Below, one piece after another: positions 32,861-42,730 of a stretch of 64,000 bases of DNA. The stretch covers positions 1 through 64,000 of the forward strand of contig MKUE01000005.1 of the NCBI GenBank assembly GCA_001897675.1, written 5' to 3'. The notes beneath the pieces are model-generated. The model saw only the letters and a program-made list of their open reading frames with translations. It did no database searches and was not told the DNA's origin. A program made the position numbers and the translations under genes. Position 1 is the stretch's first letter. Each line of letters begins with the position of its first letter. The DNA is from Thiobacillus sp. 65-1059 (GTDB lineage: Bacteria > Pseudomonadota > Gammaproteobacteria > Burkholderiales > Thiobacillaceae).

Positions 32861-32890
32861 AAAAAAGCCGGGAAGACTCCCGGCTTTTTT
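32861..32890. terminator. bidirectional intrinsic terminator
   Basis: Stem GCCGGGA / TCCCGGC with loop AGAC, flanked by six A on the left and six T on the right. It lies between the convergent SCP2-like and marR genes and can serve both. Confidence 0.9.
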
Positions 32891-32961
32891 ACGTCGCTAC
32901 ATCAGGGGATGTTGCCAGGCAAACGACCGGAAACCGGTTCGGCAGATCCTTCACCGCTCGC

Positions 32962-33477
32962 TCAAGTTGAGGAGGCTCCATTCACCAGCTTGGTGAGTAG
33001 CGAGGCCAGTCGGCGGGCTTCGGCATCCGTCAGCGACCGGCGCATCCAGTCGCCTATAACCGCATGCAGTTCCGACATCACCTTCTCCAGAACGGGCATC
33101 GCCTGAGCGGTGAGCGCAACGGGTTTGACGCGGCGGTCGGCATCCTGCATCGAGCGGCTGACCAGGCCTCGCGCTTCCAGTTGCCGCAACACTTTGGTCA
33201 GTCCGCCGGAGGTGATCAACACCGCGCGCTGAATATCCGACGGCGTCAGCGCATGGGGCGGCGGGGTACGGCGCAGACTGGCCAGCACATCGAACTCAGC
33301 CGGACTCAAGCCAGTGGCGGCCATGATCCGGGTCGCGCGGGAATGTTGCGCCGTGTAGGCCTGCGTAAGGGCGAGCATCAAAGGCAGCACCTGCGCATCG
33401 TAGGATTCGGGCCAATGCTGGCGATGCATATCGAGAGGATTGGCGATTCTTTCGGCCATGTCGGGGCGCTTGCTCAT
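32962..33477 (-). CDS. MarR-family transcriptional regulator
   Basis: 171 residues. The winged helix runs about 55-130: GLSPAEFDVLASLRR, then SGGLTKVLRQLEARGLVSR and the wing DADRRVKPVALT. It is divergent from an RND efflux operon with a 195-base gap holding an inverted repeat, so it most likely represses that operon and itself and is released by the pump's substrates. Confidence 0.9.
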   Translation of the reverse strand: MSKRPDMAERIANPLDMHRQHWPESYDAQVLPLMLALTQAYTAQHSRATRIMAATGLSPAEFDVLASLRRTPPPHALTPSDIQRAVLITSGGLTKVLRQLEARGLVSRSMQDADRRVKPVALTAQAMPVLEKVMSELHAVIGDWMRRSLTDAEARRLASLLTKLVNGASST

Positions 33478-33495
33478 GGAGCGATTACGCTGCTA

Positions 33496-33517
33496 ATTAT
33501 CTTGCTAGATAGATAAT
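33496..33517. promoter_or_regulatory. candidate MarR operator
   Basis: Inverted repeat ATTATCT-8-AGATAAT lies 18 bases upstream of the marR start, in an AT-rich patch of an otherwise GC-rich region. Size and symmetry fit a MarR dimer site. Confidence 0.6.
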
Positions 33518-33671
33518 AATGCAATATGCTTCATAGGTTGAAGCTGCCATCAATGCCAGGACCCGGACAGGTACGCCGATTCGCCGCCCTGTTTCAAGCC
33601 CGGCAGCACGAATGAACGAATACGCTCTATCCTTTATCCTAAATATCCAACGTCCACCAAGGCCAAGATTG

Positions 33672-34880
33672 ATGATAACCCGTCCCGAGCCCGCCCTCAG
33701 TCCTCTCCAGCAAGGATTATCCCTGTCCAGACCGACCAGCCTCGTGCTGCTGGGTGCCCTGTTGCTTGCGGCCTGCGGCGGCAAGACGGAACCTGGCGCC
33801 GCCCCCGGTGCCGTAGCGCCCGCGGTGACGGTAGTGACGGTGCAGCCCGAACCGGTGCCGGTGACAGCCGAACTGCCTGGGCGCACCTCGCCTTATCTGG
33901 TGGCCGAATTGCGGCCGCAGGTGAGCGGCATCGTCAAGCAGCGCCTGTTCAAGGAGGGCAGCGATGTCAAGGCGGGCCAGGTGCTGTACCGCATCGATCC
34001 GGCAACGTATCAGGCGACCTACGACAGCGCCCGTGCCAATCTGGCGCGGGCCGAGGCGAATCTGGAGGTGGCGCGGCTGAAAGCCGGGCGCTACGCCGAA
34101 CTGGTGAAGATCGAGGCGGTGAGCGCCCAGGCCAACGACGACGCGCAGGCCGCGCAGAAACAGGCGCAAGCCGAAGTCGGCGCGGCGAAGGCGGCGCTCG
34201 ACAAGGCGCGCGTCGATCTCGATTTCACCCGCGTCACTTCGCCCATCGCCGGCCGCATCGGGCGCTCGGCGGTGACCGCGGGCGCGCTGGTCACCGCGAA
34301 CCAGGCCGCGGCGCTCGCCACCGTGCAGCAACTCGATCCTATCTATGTCGATCTGACCCAATCCAGCGCCGAGCTGCTGGGCCTGAAACGCAACCTCGAT
34401 TCCGGCAGGCTGCAGCGCTCGGGGGGCGACACGGTGCCGGTGCAACTGGTGCTGGAAGACGGCAGCCTCTACGGCGCCGCAGGCAGGCTGGCGTTCTCCG
34501 AAGTGACGGTCGACGAAGGCACCGGCAGCGTGACGCTGCGCGCGGTGTTCCCCAACCCCAAGGGAGAACTGCTGCCCGGCATGTATGTGCGCGCGCGGCT
34601 GACGCAGGGCGTGAACCGCGATGCCGTGCTGGTGCCGCACGCGGCGGTCAGCCGCACGCCGCGCGGCGAGGCGCAGGTGATGGTGGTGAACGGCGAGGCC
34701 AAGGTCGAGGCGCGCAGCGTCAAGGCGGAGCAATCGATCGGCGACAAATGGGTGGTGACCGGCGGCCTGGCTGCCGGCGACCGCGTCATCGTCGAAGGCT
34801 TGCAAAAGGTGAAACCGGGCGCACCGGTGCAGGCACAGGAAGCCGCCGCCGCTGCGGCGCCCGCGGCGGCGGCGAAGTGA
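33672..34880 (+). CDS. RND efflux periplasmic adaptor (MexA/AcrA type)
   Basis: About 402 residues. Lipobox LLLAACGG gives a lipid-anchored periplasmic adaptor. The barrel-sandwich hybrid (LRPQVSGIVKQRLFKEGSDVKAGQVLYRID), helical hairpin, beta-barrel and membrane-proximal parts follow in order. It links the inner-membrane pump to the outer-membrane channel. ATG 33672 is preferred over 33612 because it leaves a short N-region before the signal peptide. First gene of a classic three-gene efflux operon. Confidence 0.92.
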   Translation: MITRPEPALSPLQQGLSLSRPTSLVLLGALLLAACGGKTEPGAAPGAVAPAVTVVTVQPEPVPVTAELPGRTSPYLVAELRPQVSGIVKQRLFKEGSDVKAGQVLYRIDPATYQATYDSARANLARAEANLEVARLKAGRYAELVKIEAVSAQANDDAQAAQKQAQAEVGAAKAALDKARVDLDFTRVTSPIAGRIGRSAVTAGALVTANQAAALATVQQLDPIYVDLTQSSAELLGLKRNLDSGRLQRSGGDTVPVQLVLEDGSLYGAAGRLAFSEVTVDEGTGSVTLRAVFPNPKGELLPGMYVRARLTQGVNRDAVLVPHAAVSRTPRGEAQVMVVNGEAKVEARSVKAEQSIGDKWVVTGGLAAGDRVIVEGLQKVKPGAPVQAQEAAAAAAPAAAAK

Positions 34881-34891
34881 GGTAACGGACC

Positions 34892-37800
34892 ATGGCCCGC
34901 TTTTTCATCGACCGGCCCATCTTCGCGTGGGTCATCGCCATCGTCATCATGCTCGCCGGCGGGCTGTCCATCCTGACGCTGCCGGTATCGCAGTACCCGG
35001 CCATCGCGCCGCCCACCGTCGCCATCAACGCCTTCTATCCCGGCGCCTCGGCGAAGACGGTGGAAGACTCCGTTACCCAGATCATCGAGCAGAAGATGAC
35101 CGGGCTGGACAACCTGCTCTACATGAGCTCGTCGTCCGACTCCTATGGCCGCGCCACGACCACGCTGACCTTCGACGCCGGCACCGACCCCGACATCGCC
35201 CAGGTGCAGGTGCAGAACAAGCTGCAGATCGGTCTGCCGCTGCTGCCGCTGGCGGTGCAGCAGCAGGGCGTGCAGGTGGCGAAATCGACGCGCAACTTCC
35301 TCATGGTGCTCGGCTTCGTCGCCAAGGACGGCAGCCTGAGTCGGGAGGATCTCGCCGACTTCCTCACCGCCACGGTGCAGGATCCGCTGTCGCGGGTGAC
35401 CGGCGTCGGCGAGGTGCAGGTGTTCGGCGCCCAGTACGCCATGCGCATCTGGCTCGACCCGGCCAAGCTGACCAACTTCAAGCTCACCCCGGCCGACGTG
35501 CAGGCCGCGCTGCGGGCGCAGAACGCCCAGGTCTCGGCCGGCCAGCTCGGCGGCACGCCGGCGGTCAAGGGCCAGGGCTTCACGGCCTCGGTCACGGCGC
35601 AGAGCCGGCTGCAGACGGTGGAGCAGTTCGAGCAGATTCTGCTGCGCAGTTCGGCGCAGGGAGGCGAAGTGCGCCTCAAGGACGTCGCCCGCGTCCAGAT
35701 CGGCGCCGAGAACTACGGCATCGTCGGCCGCTACAACGGCCAGCCCGCCTCCGGCATCGGCATCAAGCTCGCCGCCGGCGCCAACGCGCTCGAAACGGCG
35801 GATGCGGTGCGCGCCAAGGTCGAGCAGATGAAGCCCTACTTCCCCGCCGGCATCGAGGTCGTGGTGCCCTACGACACCACGCCCTTCGTCAAACTCTCCA
35901 TCATGGGCGTGGTGCAGACGCTGGCCGAAGCGATCCTGCTGGTGTTCCTGGTGATGTATCTGTTCCTGCAGAACTTCCGCGCCACCGTCATTCCGACCAT
36001 CGCCGTGCCGGTGGTGCTGCTCGGCACCTTCGGCGTGATGGCGGCGTTCGGCTTCACGATCAACACCCTGACCATGTTCGGCCTGGTGCTGGCCATCGGC
36101 CTGCTGGTCGACGACGCCATCGTGGTGGTCGAGAACGTCGAGCGCGTGATGAGCGAGGAAGGCCTGTCGCCGAAGGAGGCGACCAAGAAATCGATGGGGC
36201 AGATCACCGGCGCGCTGGTCGGCATCGGCCTGGTGCTGTCGGCCGTGTTCATTCCGATGGCCTTCTTCGGCGGTTCCACCGGCGTCATCTACCGCCAGTT
36301 CTCGATCACCATCGCGGCGGCGATGGGGCTGTCGGTCCTGGTGGCGATCGTGTTCACGCCGGCGCTGTGCGCAACGATGCTGAAGCCGATCGAAAAGGGC
36401 CACGGACACGGCGAGGGGGGCTGGTTCGCCGGCTTCTTCCATTGGTTCAACCGCGCGTTCGCCCGCAACACCGCGCGCTACGAATCGGCGGTCGGCAAGA
36501 TCCTGCAGCGCAGCATCCGTTTCCTGGCGATCTACGCCGCGATCATCGGCGTGCTGGCGCTGTTGTTCATGCGCATGCCGACTTCCTTCCTGCCGGAGGA
36601 AGACCAGGGCGTGATGTTCACCCAGATCATGCTGCCGGCCGGTGCGACCCAGGAGCGCACCGTCGAGGTGCTGAAGAAAGTCGAGCATCATTTCCTCGTC
36701 AACGAGAAAGACAGCGTAAGGTCGATCTTCACCGCGGCCGGCTTCAGCTTCGGCGGCAGCGGCCAGAACATGGGCCTCGGCTTCGTCGGCATGAAGGATT
36801 GGGACGAACGCCGTGAGCCGGGGCAGGACGTGAAATCGGTCGCCGGCCGCGCGATGGCTGCGTTCTCGCAGATCCGCGAGGCGATGGTGTTCGCCTTCGT
36901 GCCGCCGGCGGTGATCGAACTCGGCACCGCCAGTGGATTCAACGTCCAGCTGCAGGATCGCGCCGGCCTCGGCCACGACGCGCTGATCGCGGCGCGCAAC
37001 CAGTTCCTCGGCATGGCGGCGCAGGACAAGCGCCTGGTGGGCGTGCGTCCGAACGGCCAGGACGACGTCGCCGAATACCAGCTCGACATCGACCATGCCA
37101 AGGCGGGCGCGCTCGGCGTGGCGGTGGCGGACATCAACGACACCCTCGCCACCGCCTGGGGCGGCACCTACGTCAACGACTTCATCGACCGCGGCCGCAT
37201 CAAGAAGGTGTATCTGCAGGCCGACGCCGAGGCGCGCATGAAGCCGGAGGACCTGGCCAAATGGTACGTGCGCAACAAGCAGGGCGACATGGTGCCGCTG
37301 TCGGCGTTCACGACCGCGCACTGGACCTACGGCTCGCCGCGGCTGGAGCGCTACAACGGCCAGCCGTCGGTCGAGCTGCAGGGCCAGGCCGCGCCCGGCC
37401 TGTCGTCGGGCGAGGCGATGGCGGTCGTCGAGGAACTCATCGCCAAGCTGCCGCCCGGCATCGGCTACGAATGGACCGGCACCTCGTTCGAGGAGCGCCG
37501 CAGCGGCTCGCAGGCCCCGGCGCTGTATGCGCTGTCGCTGCTGGTGGTGTTCCTGTGCCTGGCGGCGCTCTATGAAAGCTGGTCGGTGCCGTTCGCGGTG
37601 ATGCTGGTGGTGCCGCTCGGCGTGCTCGGCGCGCTGCTCGCCGCGACCGGGCGCGGCCTGTCGAACGACGTTTATTTCCAGGTCGGTCTGCTGGCCACCA
37701 TCGGCCTGTCGTCGAAGAACGCCATCCTGATCGTGGAATTCGCCAAGGCGCAGATGGAACAGGAAGGCAAGGATCTCATCGCAGCAACGCTGGAGGCGGT

Positions 37801-38056
37801 ACGCATGCGGCTGCGCCCGATCCTGATGACCTCGCTCGCCTTCGGCCTCGGCGTGCTGCCGCTGGCGATCGCCAGCGGCGCCGGCTCGGGCAGCCAGAAC
37901 GCGATCGGCACCGGGGTGCTCGGCGGCACCATCGCCGGCACCCTGCTCGGCCTCTTCTTCATCCCGCTGTTCTACGTGGTGATCAAGCGGATATTCAAGG
38001 ACAAGCCGCAGGCGGCGGGCACCGCCCCCGCTGCCGCCCCGCCGGAGGCCGAATGA
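34892..38056 (+). CDS. RND multidrug efflux pump (HAE1 family, AcrB/MexB type)
   Basis: 1054 residues, full HAE1 length, starting [17 protein letters not shown]. The proton-relay aspartates are in [16 protein letters not shown] (TM4). Twelve TM segments and two large periplasmic loops follow the AcrB pattern. It exports hydrophobic compounds by proton antiport. It starts 11 bases after the adaptor and its TGA overlaps the ATG of the channel gene. Confidence 0.96.
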   Translation: MARFFIDRPIFAWVIAIVIMLAGGLSILTLPVSQYPAIAPPTVAINAFYPGASAKTVEDSVTQIIEQKMTGLDNLLYMSSSSDSYGRATTTLTFDAGTDPDIAQVQVQNKLQIGLPLLPLAVQQQGVQVAKSTRNFLMVLGFVAKDGSLSREDLADFLTATVQDPLSRVTGVGEVQVFGAQYAMRIWLDPAKLTNFKLTPADVQAALRAQNAQVSAGQLGGTPAVKGQGFTASVTAQSRLQTVEQFEQILLRSSAQGGEVRLKDVARVQIGAENYGIVGRYNGQPASGIGIKLAAGANALETADAVRAKVEQMKPYFPAGIEVVVPYDTTPFVKLSIMGVVQTLAEAILLVFLVMYLFLQNFRATVIPTIAVPVVLLGTFGVMAAFGFTINTLTMFGLVLAIGLLVDDAIVVVENVERVMSEEGLSPKEATKKSMGQITGALVGIGLVLSAVFIPMAFFGGSTGVIYRQFSITIAAAMGLSVLVAIVFTPALCATMLKPIEKGHGHGEGGWFAGFFHWFNRAFARNTARYESAVGKILQRSIRFLAIYAAIIGVLALLFMRMPTSFLPEEDQGVMFTQIMLPAGATQERTVEVLKKVEHHFLVNEKDSVRSIFTAAGFSFGGSGQNMGLGFVGMKDWDERREPGQDVKSVAGRAMAAFSQIREAMVFAFVPPAVIELGTASGFNVQLQDRAGLGHDALIAARNQFLGMAAQDKRLVGVRPNGQDDVAEYQLDIDHAKAGALGVAVADINDTLATAWGGTYVNDFIDRGRIKKVYLQADAEARMKPEDLAKWYVRNKQGDMVPLSAFTTAHWTYGSPRLERYNGQPSVELQGQAAPGLSSGEAMAVVEELIAKLPPGIGYEWTGTSFEERRSGSQAPALYALSLLVVFLCLAALYESWSVPFAVMLVVPLGVLGALLAATGRGLSNDVYFQVGLLATIGLSSKNAILIVEFAKAQMEQEGKDLIAATLEAVRMRLRPILMTSLAFGLGVLPLAIASGAGSGSQNAIGTGVLGGTIAGTLLGLFFIPLFYVVIKRIFKDKPQAAGTAPAAAPPEAE

Positions 38057-39456
38057 TGTTCCCGTTACGCACCCTGACCGTCGCCCTCGCCGCCGTCCTG
38101 GCGAGCGCCTGCAGCCTGATCCCGGATTACCAGCGGCCCGCGGCGCCGGTGCCGGCAAGCTTTCCTGGCGCCGCGCAGGCTGCGGCGGCAACGCCGACGG
38201 CCGACGCCATCGCCTGGCGCGACTACTTCGCCGATGCCCGCCTGCGCGAGGTGATCGCGCTGGCGCTCGCCAACAACCGCGATCTGCGGACCGCCGCGCT
38301 CAACATCGAAAAGGCGCGCGCGCAATACCGCATCCAGCGCGCCGACCTGTTCCCCGCGATCGGCGCCAGCGGCAGCCAGAACGCGCAGCGCCTGCCGGGC
38401 GATCTGACCTCCAGCGGCGAGGCCGACGTCACCCGCCAGTACAGCGCCACGGTGGGTTTCTCCGCCTACGAACTGGATTTCTTCGGCCGTATCCGCAGTC
38501 TCAATGCGCAGGCGCTGGAGCTTTACCTTGGCACCGAGGAAGCGCGCCGCAGTGCGCAGATCAGCCTGGTGGCGGAAGTCGCCAGTGCCTGGCTGATCCT
38601 CGCAGCCGACCGCGAGCGCCAGGCGCTGGCGCGCAGCACCTACGAAACGCGGCAGAAATCCTACGATCTGACCCGCCGCAGCTTCGAGGCCGGCGCGGTC
38701 TCGGCGCTCGATCTGCACCAGTCGCAGACGCTGCTGGAAAGCGCCCGTGCCGACGTTGCGCGTTACCGTACCCTCGTCGCGCAGGACGAGAACGCGCTCG
38801 CACTCGTCGCCGGCGCCCCGGTGCCCGCCGAACTGCTGCCTGCCACGCTCACCGACAGCGTCAGCGCGGTCGCCGAATTGCCGGCCGGCGTACCTTCCGA
38901 CGTGCTCGCCCGCCGTCCCGACATCCTGCAGGCCGAACGCGCGCTGCGTGCGGCCAATGCCAGCATCGGCGCCGCGCGCGCAGCCTTCTTTCCACGCATC
39001 ACGCTGACCGCCGCGGGCGGCAGCGCAAGCAACACGCTGGACGAACTGTTCGGCAGCGGTTCCGGCACCTGGAGCTTCGTGCCGCAGATCCGCATCCCGA
39101 TTTTCGAGGCCGGCCGGCTGCAGGCGAACCTGGACGTTTCCACGGTGCAGCGCGACATCAACGTGGCGCAGTACGAGAAGGCCATCCAGAGCGCGTTCCG
39201 CGAAGTGGCCGATGCCCTCGCCGAACGCGCCACCCTCGCCGAGCAGCTCGACGCGCGGCGGCGCCTGGTCGAGGCCACCGCAGCCGGCTTTCGCCTGTCG
39301 GAAGCACGCTACAAGGGCGGCGTCGACAGCTACCTCGGACTGCTCGACGCGCAGCGTGCACTCTACGGCGCCGAACTGGACCTGATCGGCGTGCGCCTAT
39401 CCGAGGCCGTGAATCGCGTGGCGCTGTACAAGGCACTGGGCGGCGGCTGGCAGTAA
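38053..39456 (+). CDS. outer-membrane efflux channel (OprM/NodT family)
   Basis: 467 residues. Signal peptide with lipobox-like ASACS (Cys about 20), then two outer-membrane factor repeats with long helices ([33 protein letters not shown] at the end). It forms the trimeric channel through which the RND pump exports. ATGA overlap with the pump gene. Completes the adaptor-pump-channel set. Confidence 0.94.
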   Translation: MMFPLRTLTVALAAVLASACSLIPDYQRPAAPVPASFPGAAQAAAATPTADAIAWRDYFADARLREVIALALANNRDLRTAALNIEKARAQYRIQRADLFPAIGASGSQNAQRLPGDLTSSGEADVTRQYSATVGFSAYELDFFGRIRSLNAQALELYLGTEEARRSAQISLVAEVASAWLILAADRERQALARSTYETRQKSYDLTRRSFEAGAVSALDLHQSQTLLESARADVARYRTLVAQDENALALVAGAPVPAELLPATLTDSVSAVAELPAGVPSDVLARRPDILQAERALRAANASIGAARAAFFPRITLTAAGGSASNTLDELFGSGSGTWSFVPQIRIPIFEAGRLQANLDVSTVQRDINVAQYEKAIQSAFREVADALAERATLAEQLDARRRLVEATAAGFRLSEARYKGGVDSYLGLLDAQRALYGAELDLIGVRLSEAVNRVALYKALGGGWQ

Positions 39457-39548
39457 GTTCCGCCCGCGCCTGCGTCGTCGTACCCTGCGCATGCGCGCCG
39501 TCGCGAATGCGGCCGCAACCCTCCGTCCTGTGCCGAAAGGAGTTCGAC

Positions 39549-40361
39549 ATGAAACGACTGCCCAGCTACTTCCTGTCCCACGGCGGCGGCCCGTGGCCGT
39601 ACCTCACGGGTGAGTTCCGCGCGCACTATCGCCTGCTCGAAGCGTCGCTGCAGGCGCTGGCGCGGGAACTCGGCGCCAAGCCGCGCGCGGTCCTGATGGT
39701 GTCGGGCCACTGGGAGGCGAGCGAATTCACCGTGATGGCGAACCCGCGCCCGCCCATGGTCTACGACTATTACGGATTTCCGGAGCACACCTACCATGTC
39801 CGCTACGACGCGCCCGGCTCGCCCGAACTGGCCGACCACGTGAAGAGCCTGCTCGAAACGGCGGGGCTCGGAGCCCGGCTCGATGCGGACCGCGGCTTCG
39901 ATCACGGCTGCTTCACCCCGATGGCCGTGATGTATCCGGAAGCCGACGTCCCCGTCGTGCAGCTATCGCTGAAGGCCGGCTACGACCCGCAAACCCATCT
40001 TGCGGCGGGCCGGGCGCTCGCGCCCCTGCGCGACGAAGGCATATTGATCGTCGGCAGCGGTCTGAGCTATCACAATCTGCGGGAGTTCGGCGAGCAGGCC
40101 AAGACAGCATCGGAGGCATTCGATGAATGGCTGCAGGAGACCCTCCTGCGCACGCCGCCCGGCCAGCGTTCACAACGCCTGCTGCAATGGGACCATGCAC
40201 CGTCGGCCCGGCGCGCCCATCCGCAGGCAGACCATCTGATCCCCTTGATGGTGGCAGTCGGCGCCGCCGAGGACGAAGCGGCCGCCTGCATTTACCACGA
40301 GCAGGGCTTCTTCGGCGGCGTGACGGCATCAAGCTTCCGCTTCGGCCCTGCGGGGGAATGA
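39549..40361 (+). CDS. ygiD: DODA-type extradiol dioxygenase (YgiD-like)
   Basis: 270 residues. The metal-binding histidines of the LigB-like family are visible in FLSHGGGPW, VSGHWEAS and DHGCFTPM. These enzymes cleave catechol-type rings; the E. coli relative YgiD opens L-DOPA. ATG 39549 is chosen because GAAAGGAG precedes it. Physiological substrate unknown. Confidence 0.9.
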   Translation: MKRLPSYFLSHGGGPWPYLTGEFRAHYRLLEASLQALARELGAKPRAVLMVSGHWEASEFTVMANPRPPMVYDYYGFPEHTYHVRYDAPGSPELADHVKSLLETAGLGARLDADRGFDHGCFTPMAVMYPEADVPVVQLSLKAGYDPQTHLAAGRALAPLRDEGILIVGSGLSYHNLREFGEQAKTASEAFDEWLQETLLRTPPGQRSQRLLQWDHAPSARRAHPQADHLIPLMVAVGAAEDEAAACIYHEQGFFGGVTASSFRFGPAGE

Positions 40362-40416
40362 CGGCGCGTCAGCCGATACCCGCTACTGCTCGAAGATACC
40401 CGCGCAATCAAGCACC

Positions 40417-40436
40417 TCCGGCCCGGCCGGGCCGGA
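40417..40436. repeat. perfect 20-bp GC palindrome
   Basis: TCCGGCCCGGCCGGGCCGGA is its own reverse complement. It lies between two convergent genes and has no T-run; it may still form a transcript-end hairpin for both. Confidence 0.6.
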
Positions 40437-40472
40437 AATCCCGGGCGATCCCTCTCTCCTCGCCCCGTCGCC

Positions 40473-40958
40473 TCAATGCATCGTGCCCTGGGCCGCGTCG
40501 AGCGGCCGGCCATTACGGATTTCCTCCGGCGTGGCATCGCGGATGTCCATCACATTCACCAGGCAGGTCACGCTCTGCCCGGCCAGCGAGGGATTGCCGT
40601 CCAGCCTGAGCTTGCCGTCCTCGATCGAGGTGACGTAAAAGGCCTTGGTCTCGCCCGACTCGTTTTCAAACAGGACCTCGGCGCCAACCCGGCGGAACTG
40701 CGGCGGCACATTATCGAGCTCCTCGACAAACACCAGGCTCTCGTCGCGCAACCCGTACCCCTCTTCGGGCGCCAGCGTGATCTCGACCCGGTCGCCCACC
40801 TTGCGGCCCGCTACCGCCGATTCGATCGCCGGCAAAATGCCGCTGTTGGCGCCGTGCACAAAGCCGACCGGAATGTCGTGCTGCTCGACGACCATGCCGC
40901 GCGCATCGAGTATTGAGTAGGTGATATATACAAGTTTGTTGCGTGTCACGGTAACCAT
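40473..40958 (-). CDS. FKBP-type peptidyl-prolyl isomerase, SlyD-like
   Basis: 161 residues. FKBP domain split by an insert-in-flap domain as in SlyD: GFVHGANSGILPAIESAVAG and EEGYGLRDESL, then DGNPSLAGQ where SlyD usually has DGNHPLAG. The metal-binding histidine-rich tail of SlyD is absent. A cytoplasmic folding catalyst/chaperone is expected. Divergent from pgi. Confidence 0.88.
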   Translation of the reverse strand: MVTVTRNKLVYITYSILDARGMVVEQHDIPVGFVHGANSGILPAIESAVAGRKVGDRVEITLAPEEGYGLRDESLVFVEELDNVPPQFRRVGAEVLFENESGETKAFYVTSIEDGKLRLDGNPSLAGQSVTCLVNVMDIRDATPEEIRNGRPLDAAQGTMH

Positions 40959-41067
40959 GCTGTCCCATCCCGAACCGTCAAAGAAAGCGCCGCGCCACGG
41001 CCTGACTGGCGCCTACGCCGCCTGCTGCTTATGATACCTTCGAAGCCTGCTCCGCACACCGCCCGCC

Positions 41068-42720
41068 ATGAAGCCACTCAAACACCTGCCCGCCTGGAAA
41101 ACGCTGGAACAGCACTTCAAGGACATGCGCGCATTCGACATGCGCAGCGCATTCCGCGAAGACGCCCATCGCTTCGAGCACCTGTCGCTGCGCTGCGGCA
41201 ACCTGCTGCTCGACTACTCGAAGAACCGCGTCACGCCGGACACCATGCGGCACCTGATGCAACTGGCGCGCGAATCCGATCTGGAGGGCATGCGCAATGC
41301 CATGTTCAGCGGCGAGCGCATCAACTTCACCGAGCGGCGTGCGGTGCTGCACACCGCTCTGCGTGCGCCGGTGCGCCCGCCGCTGGTGGTGGAGGGCATG
41401 GACGTCGAGCGCGAAGTCGCAGCCGTGCTCAAGCGCATGCAGCGCTTCGTCGAATCGATCCACAACGGCAGCTGGCGCGGCCATACCGGCAAGCCGATCC
41501 GCGACGTGGTGAACATCGGTATCGGCGGATCGGACCTGGGGCCGGCGATGGTGTGTGCGGCGCTCGACCATTACGCGCTGGAAAGCGTGCGGGTGCATTT
41601 CGTCTCCAACCTCGACCCGGCGCATCTGGCCGGCACGCTCAGGCAGCTCGATCCCGAGACCACGCTGTTCATCGTCGCCTCGAAAACCTTCACCACCCTG
41701 GAAACCCTGGCCAACGCCAACTCGGCCAAGGCCTGGCTGCTGGCTGCGCTGCGCGCCCCCGCCGCGGTGGCGCGGCATTTCGTGGCGCTGTCGACCAACG
41801 CGCAGGCAGTCGAGGCCTTCGGCATCGACCCCGACAACATGTTCATCTTCTGGGACTGGGTGGGGGGGCGCTACTCGCTGTGGTCGGCAATCGGCCTGTC
41901 GATCGCGCTGCAGATCGGCTGGGGCAATTTCCAGGCGCTCCTGGCCGGCGCGCATGCGATGGACATCCATTTCAAGGAAGCCCCGCTGGAAGCCAACATG
42001 CCGGTCATCCTCGGCATGCTCGGCATCTGGTACGCCAACTTCTGGGGCACCGACACCTACGGCGTGTTCCCCTACGACCAGCGCCTGCGCCTGCTGGTGC
42101 CCTTCCTGCAGCAGCTCGACATGGAGTCGAACGGCAAGAACGTCAACCGCGGCAACAAGCTGGTCAACTACAACACCGGGCCGATCCTGTGGGGCGCGCC
42201 CGGCACCAACGGCCAGCACGCCTTCTTCGAGCTGGTGCACCAGGGCACGCGTCTGATCCCCACCGATTTCCTGGTGGCAGCGGTCAACCCCACGCCGCTG
42301 GCCGACCAGCACGAATGGCTCCTGGCCAACTGCCTGGCGCAGACCGAGGCCCTGTTGAAGGGCAAGTCGCGCGCGGTGATCGAAGCCGAGCTGATCGCCC
42401 AGGGCATGAGCCGCGAAACCGCCAAGGCGCTGGCGCCGCACAAGGTCTTCCCGGGCAACCGCCCGAGCAACACCCTGCTCTATCAGAAACTCGACCCGCA
42501 CACGCTGGGCATGCTGCTCGCGCTCTACGAACACAAGGTGTTCGTGCAGGGCGTGATCTGGCAGATCAACAGCTTCGACCAGTGGGGCGTCGAACTCGGC
42601 AAGCAGCTGGCGCCGCCGATCCGCGCCGCGCTGAGTTCGGTGCGTGCGATCGGCGAACACGACGGCTCCACCCTCGGCTTGATCACCGACATCCGCCGGC
42701 GCCGCGGCCTCAGCACTTAG
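41068..42720 (+). CDS. pgi: glucose-6-phosphate isomerase
   Basis: 550 residues, the usual length. Signature blocks are intact: NIGIGGSDLGPAMV, SKTFTTLET, WVGGRYSLWSAIG, the active-site GTNGQHAFFELVHQG and the closing FDQWGVELGKQ. It interconverts glucose-6-P and fructose-6-P for glycolysis, gluconeogenesis and sugar polymers. Single gene, flanked by divergent and convergent neighbours. Confidence 0.98.
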   Translation: MKPLKHLPAWKTLEQHFKDMRAFDMRSAFREDAHRFEHLSLRCGNLLLDYSKNRVTPDTMRHLMQLARESDLEGMRNAMFSGERINFTERRAVLHTALRAPVRPPLVVEGMDVEREVAAVLKRMQRFVESIHNGSWRGHTGKPIRDVVNIGIGGSDLGPAMVCAALDHYALESVRVHFVSNLDPAHLAGTLRQLDPETTLFIVASKTFTTLETLANANSAKAWLLAALRAPAAVARHFVALSTNAQAVEAFGIDPDNMFIFWDWVGGRYSLWSAIGLSIALQIGWGNFQALLAGAHAMDIHFKEAPLEANMPVILGMLGIWYANFWGTDTYGVFPYDQRLRLLVPFLQQLDMESNGKNVNRGNKLVNYNTGPILWGAPGTNGQHAFFELVHQGTRLIPTDFLVAAVNPTPLADQHEWLLANCLAQTEALLKGKSRAVIEAELIAQGMSRETAKALAPHKVFPGNRPSNTLLYQKLDPHTLGMLLALYEHKVFVQGVIWQINSFDQWGVELGKQLAPPIRAALSSVRAIGEHDGSTLGLITDIRRRRGLST

Positions 42721-42730
42721 CGCATGATTT

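Noticed and set aside
34469-38191. Very long open frame (over 1200 codons) on the minus strand
   Set aside because: It is antisense to the adaptor and RND pump genes, which have clear family motifs; long antisense frames are expected in GC-rich DNA. Its translation is His/Gln/Arg-rich with no domain.
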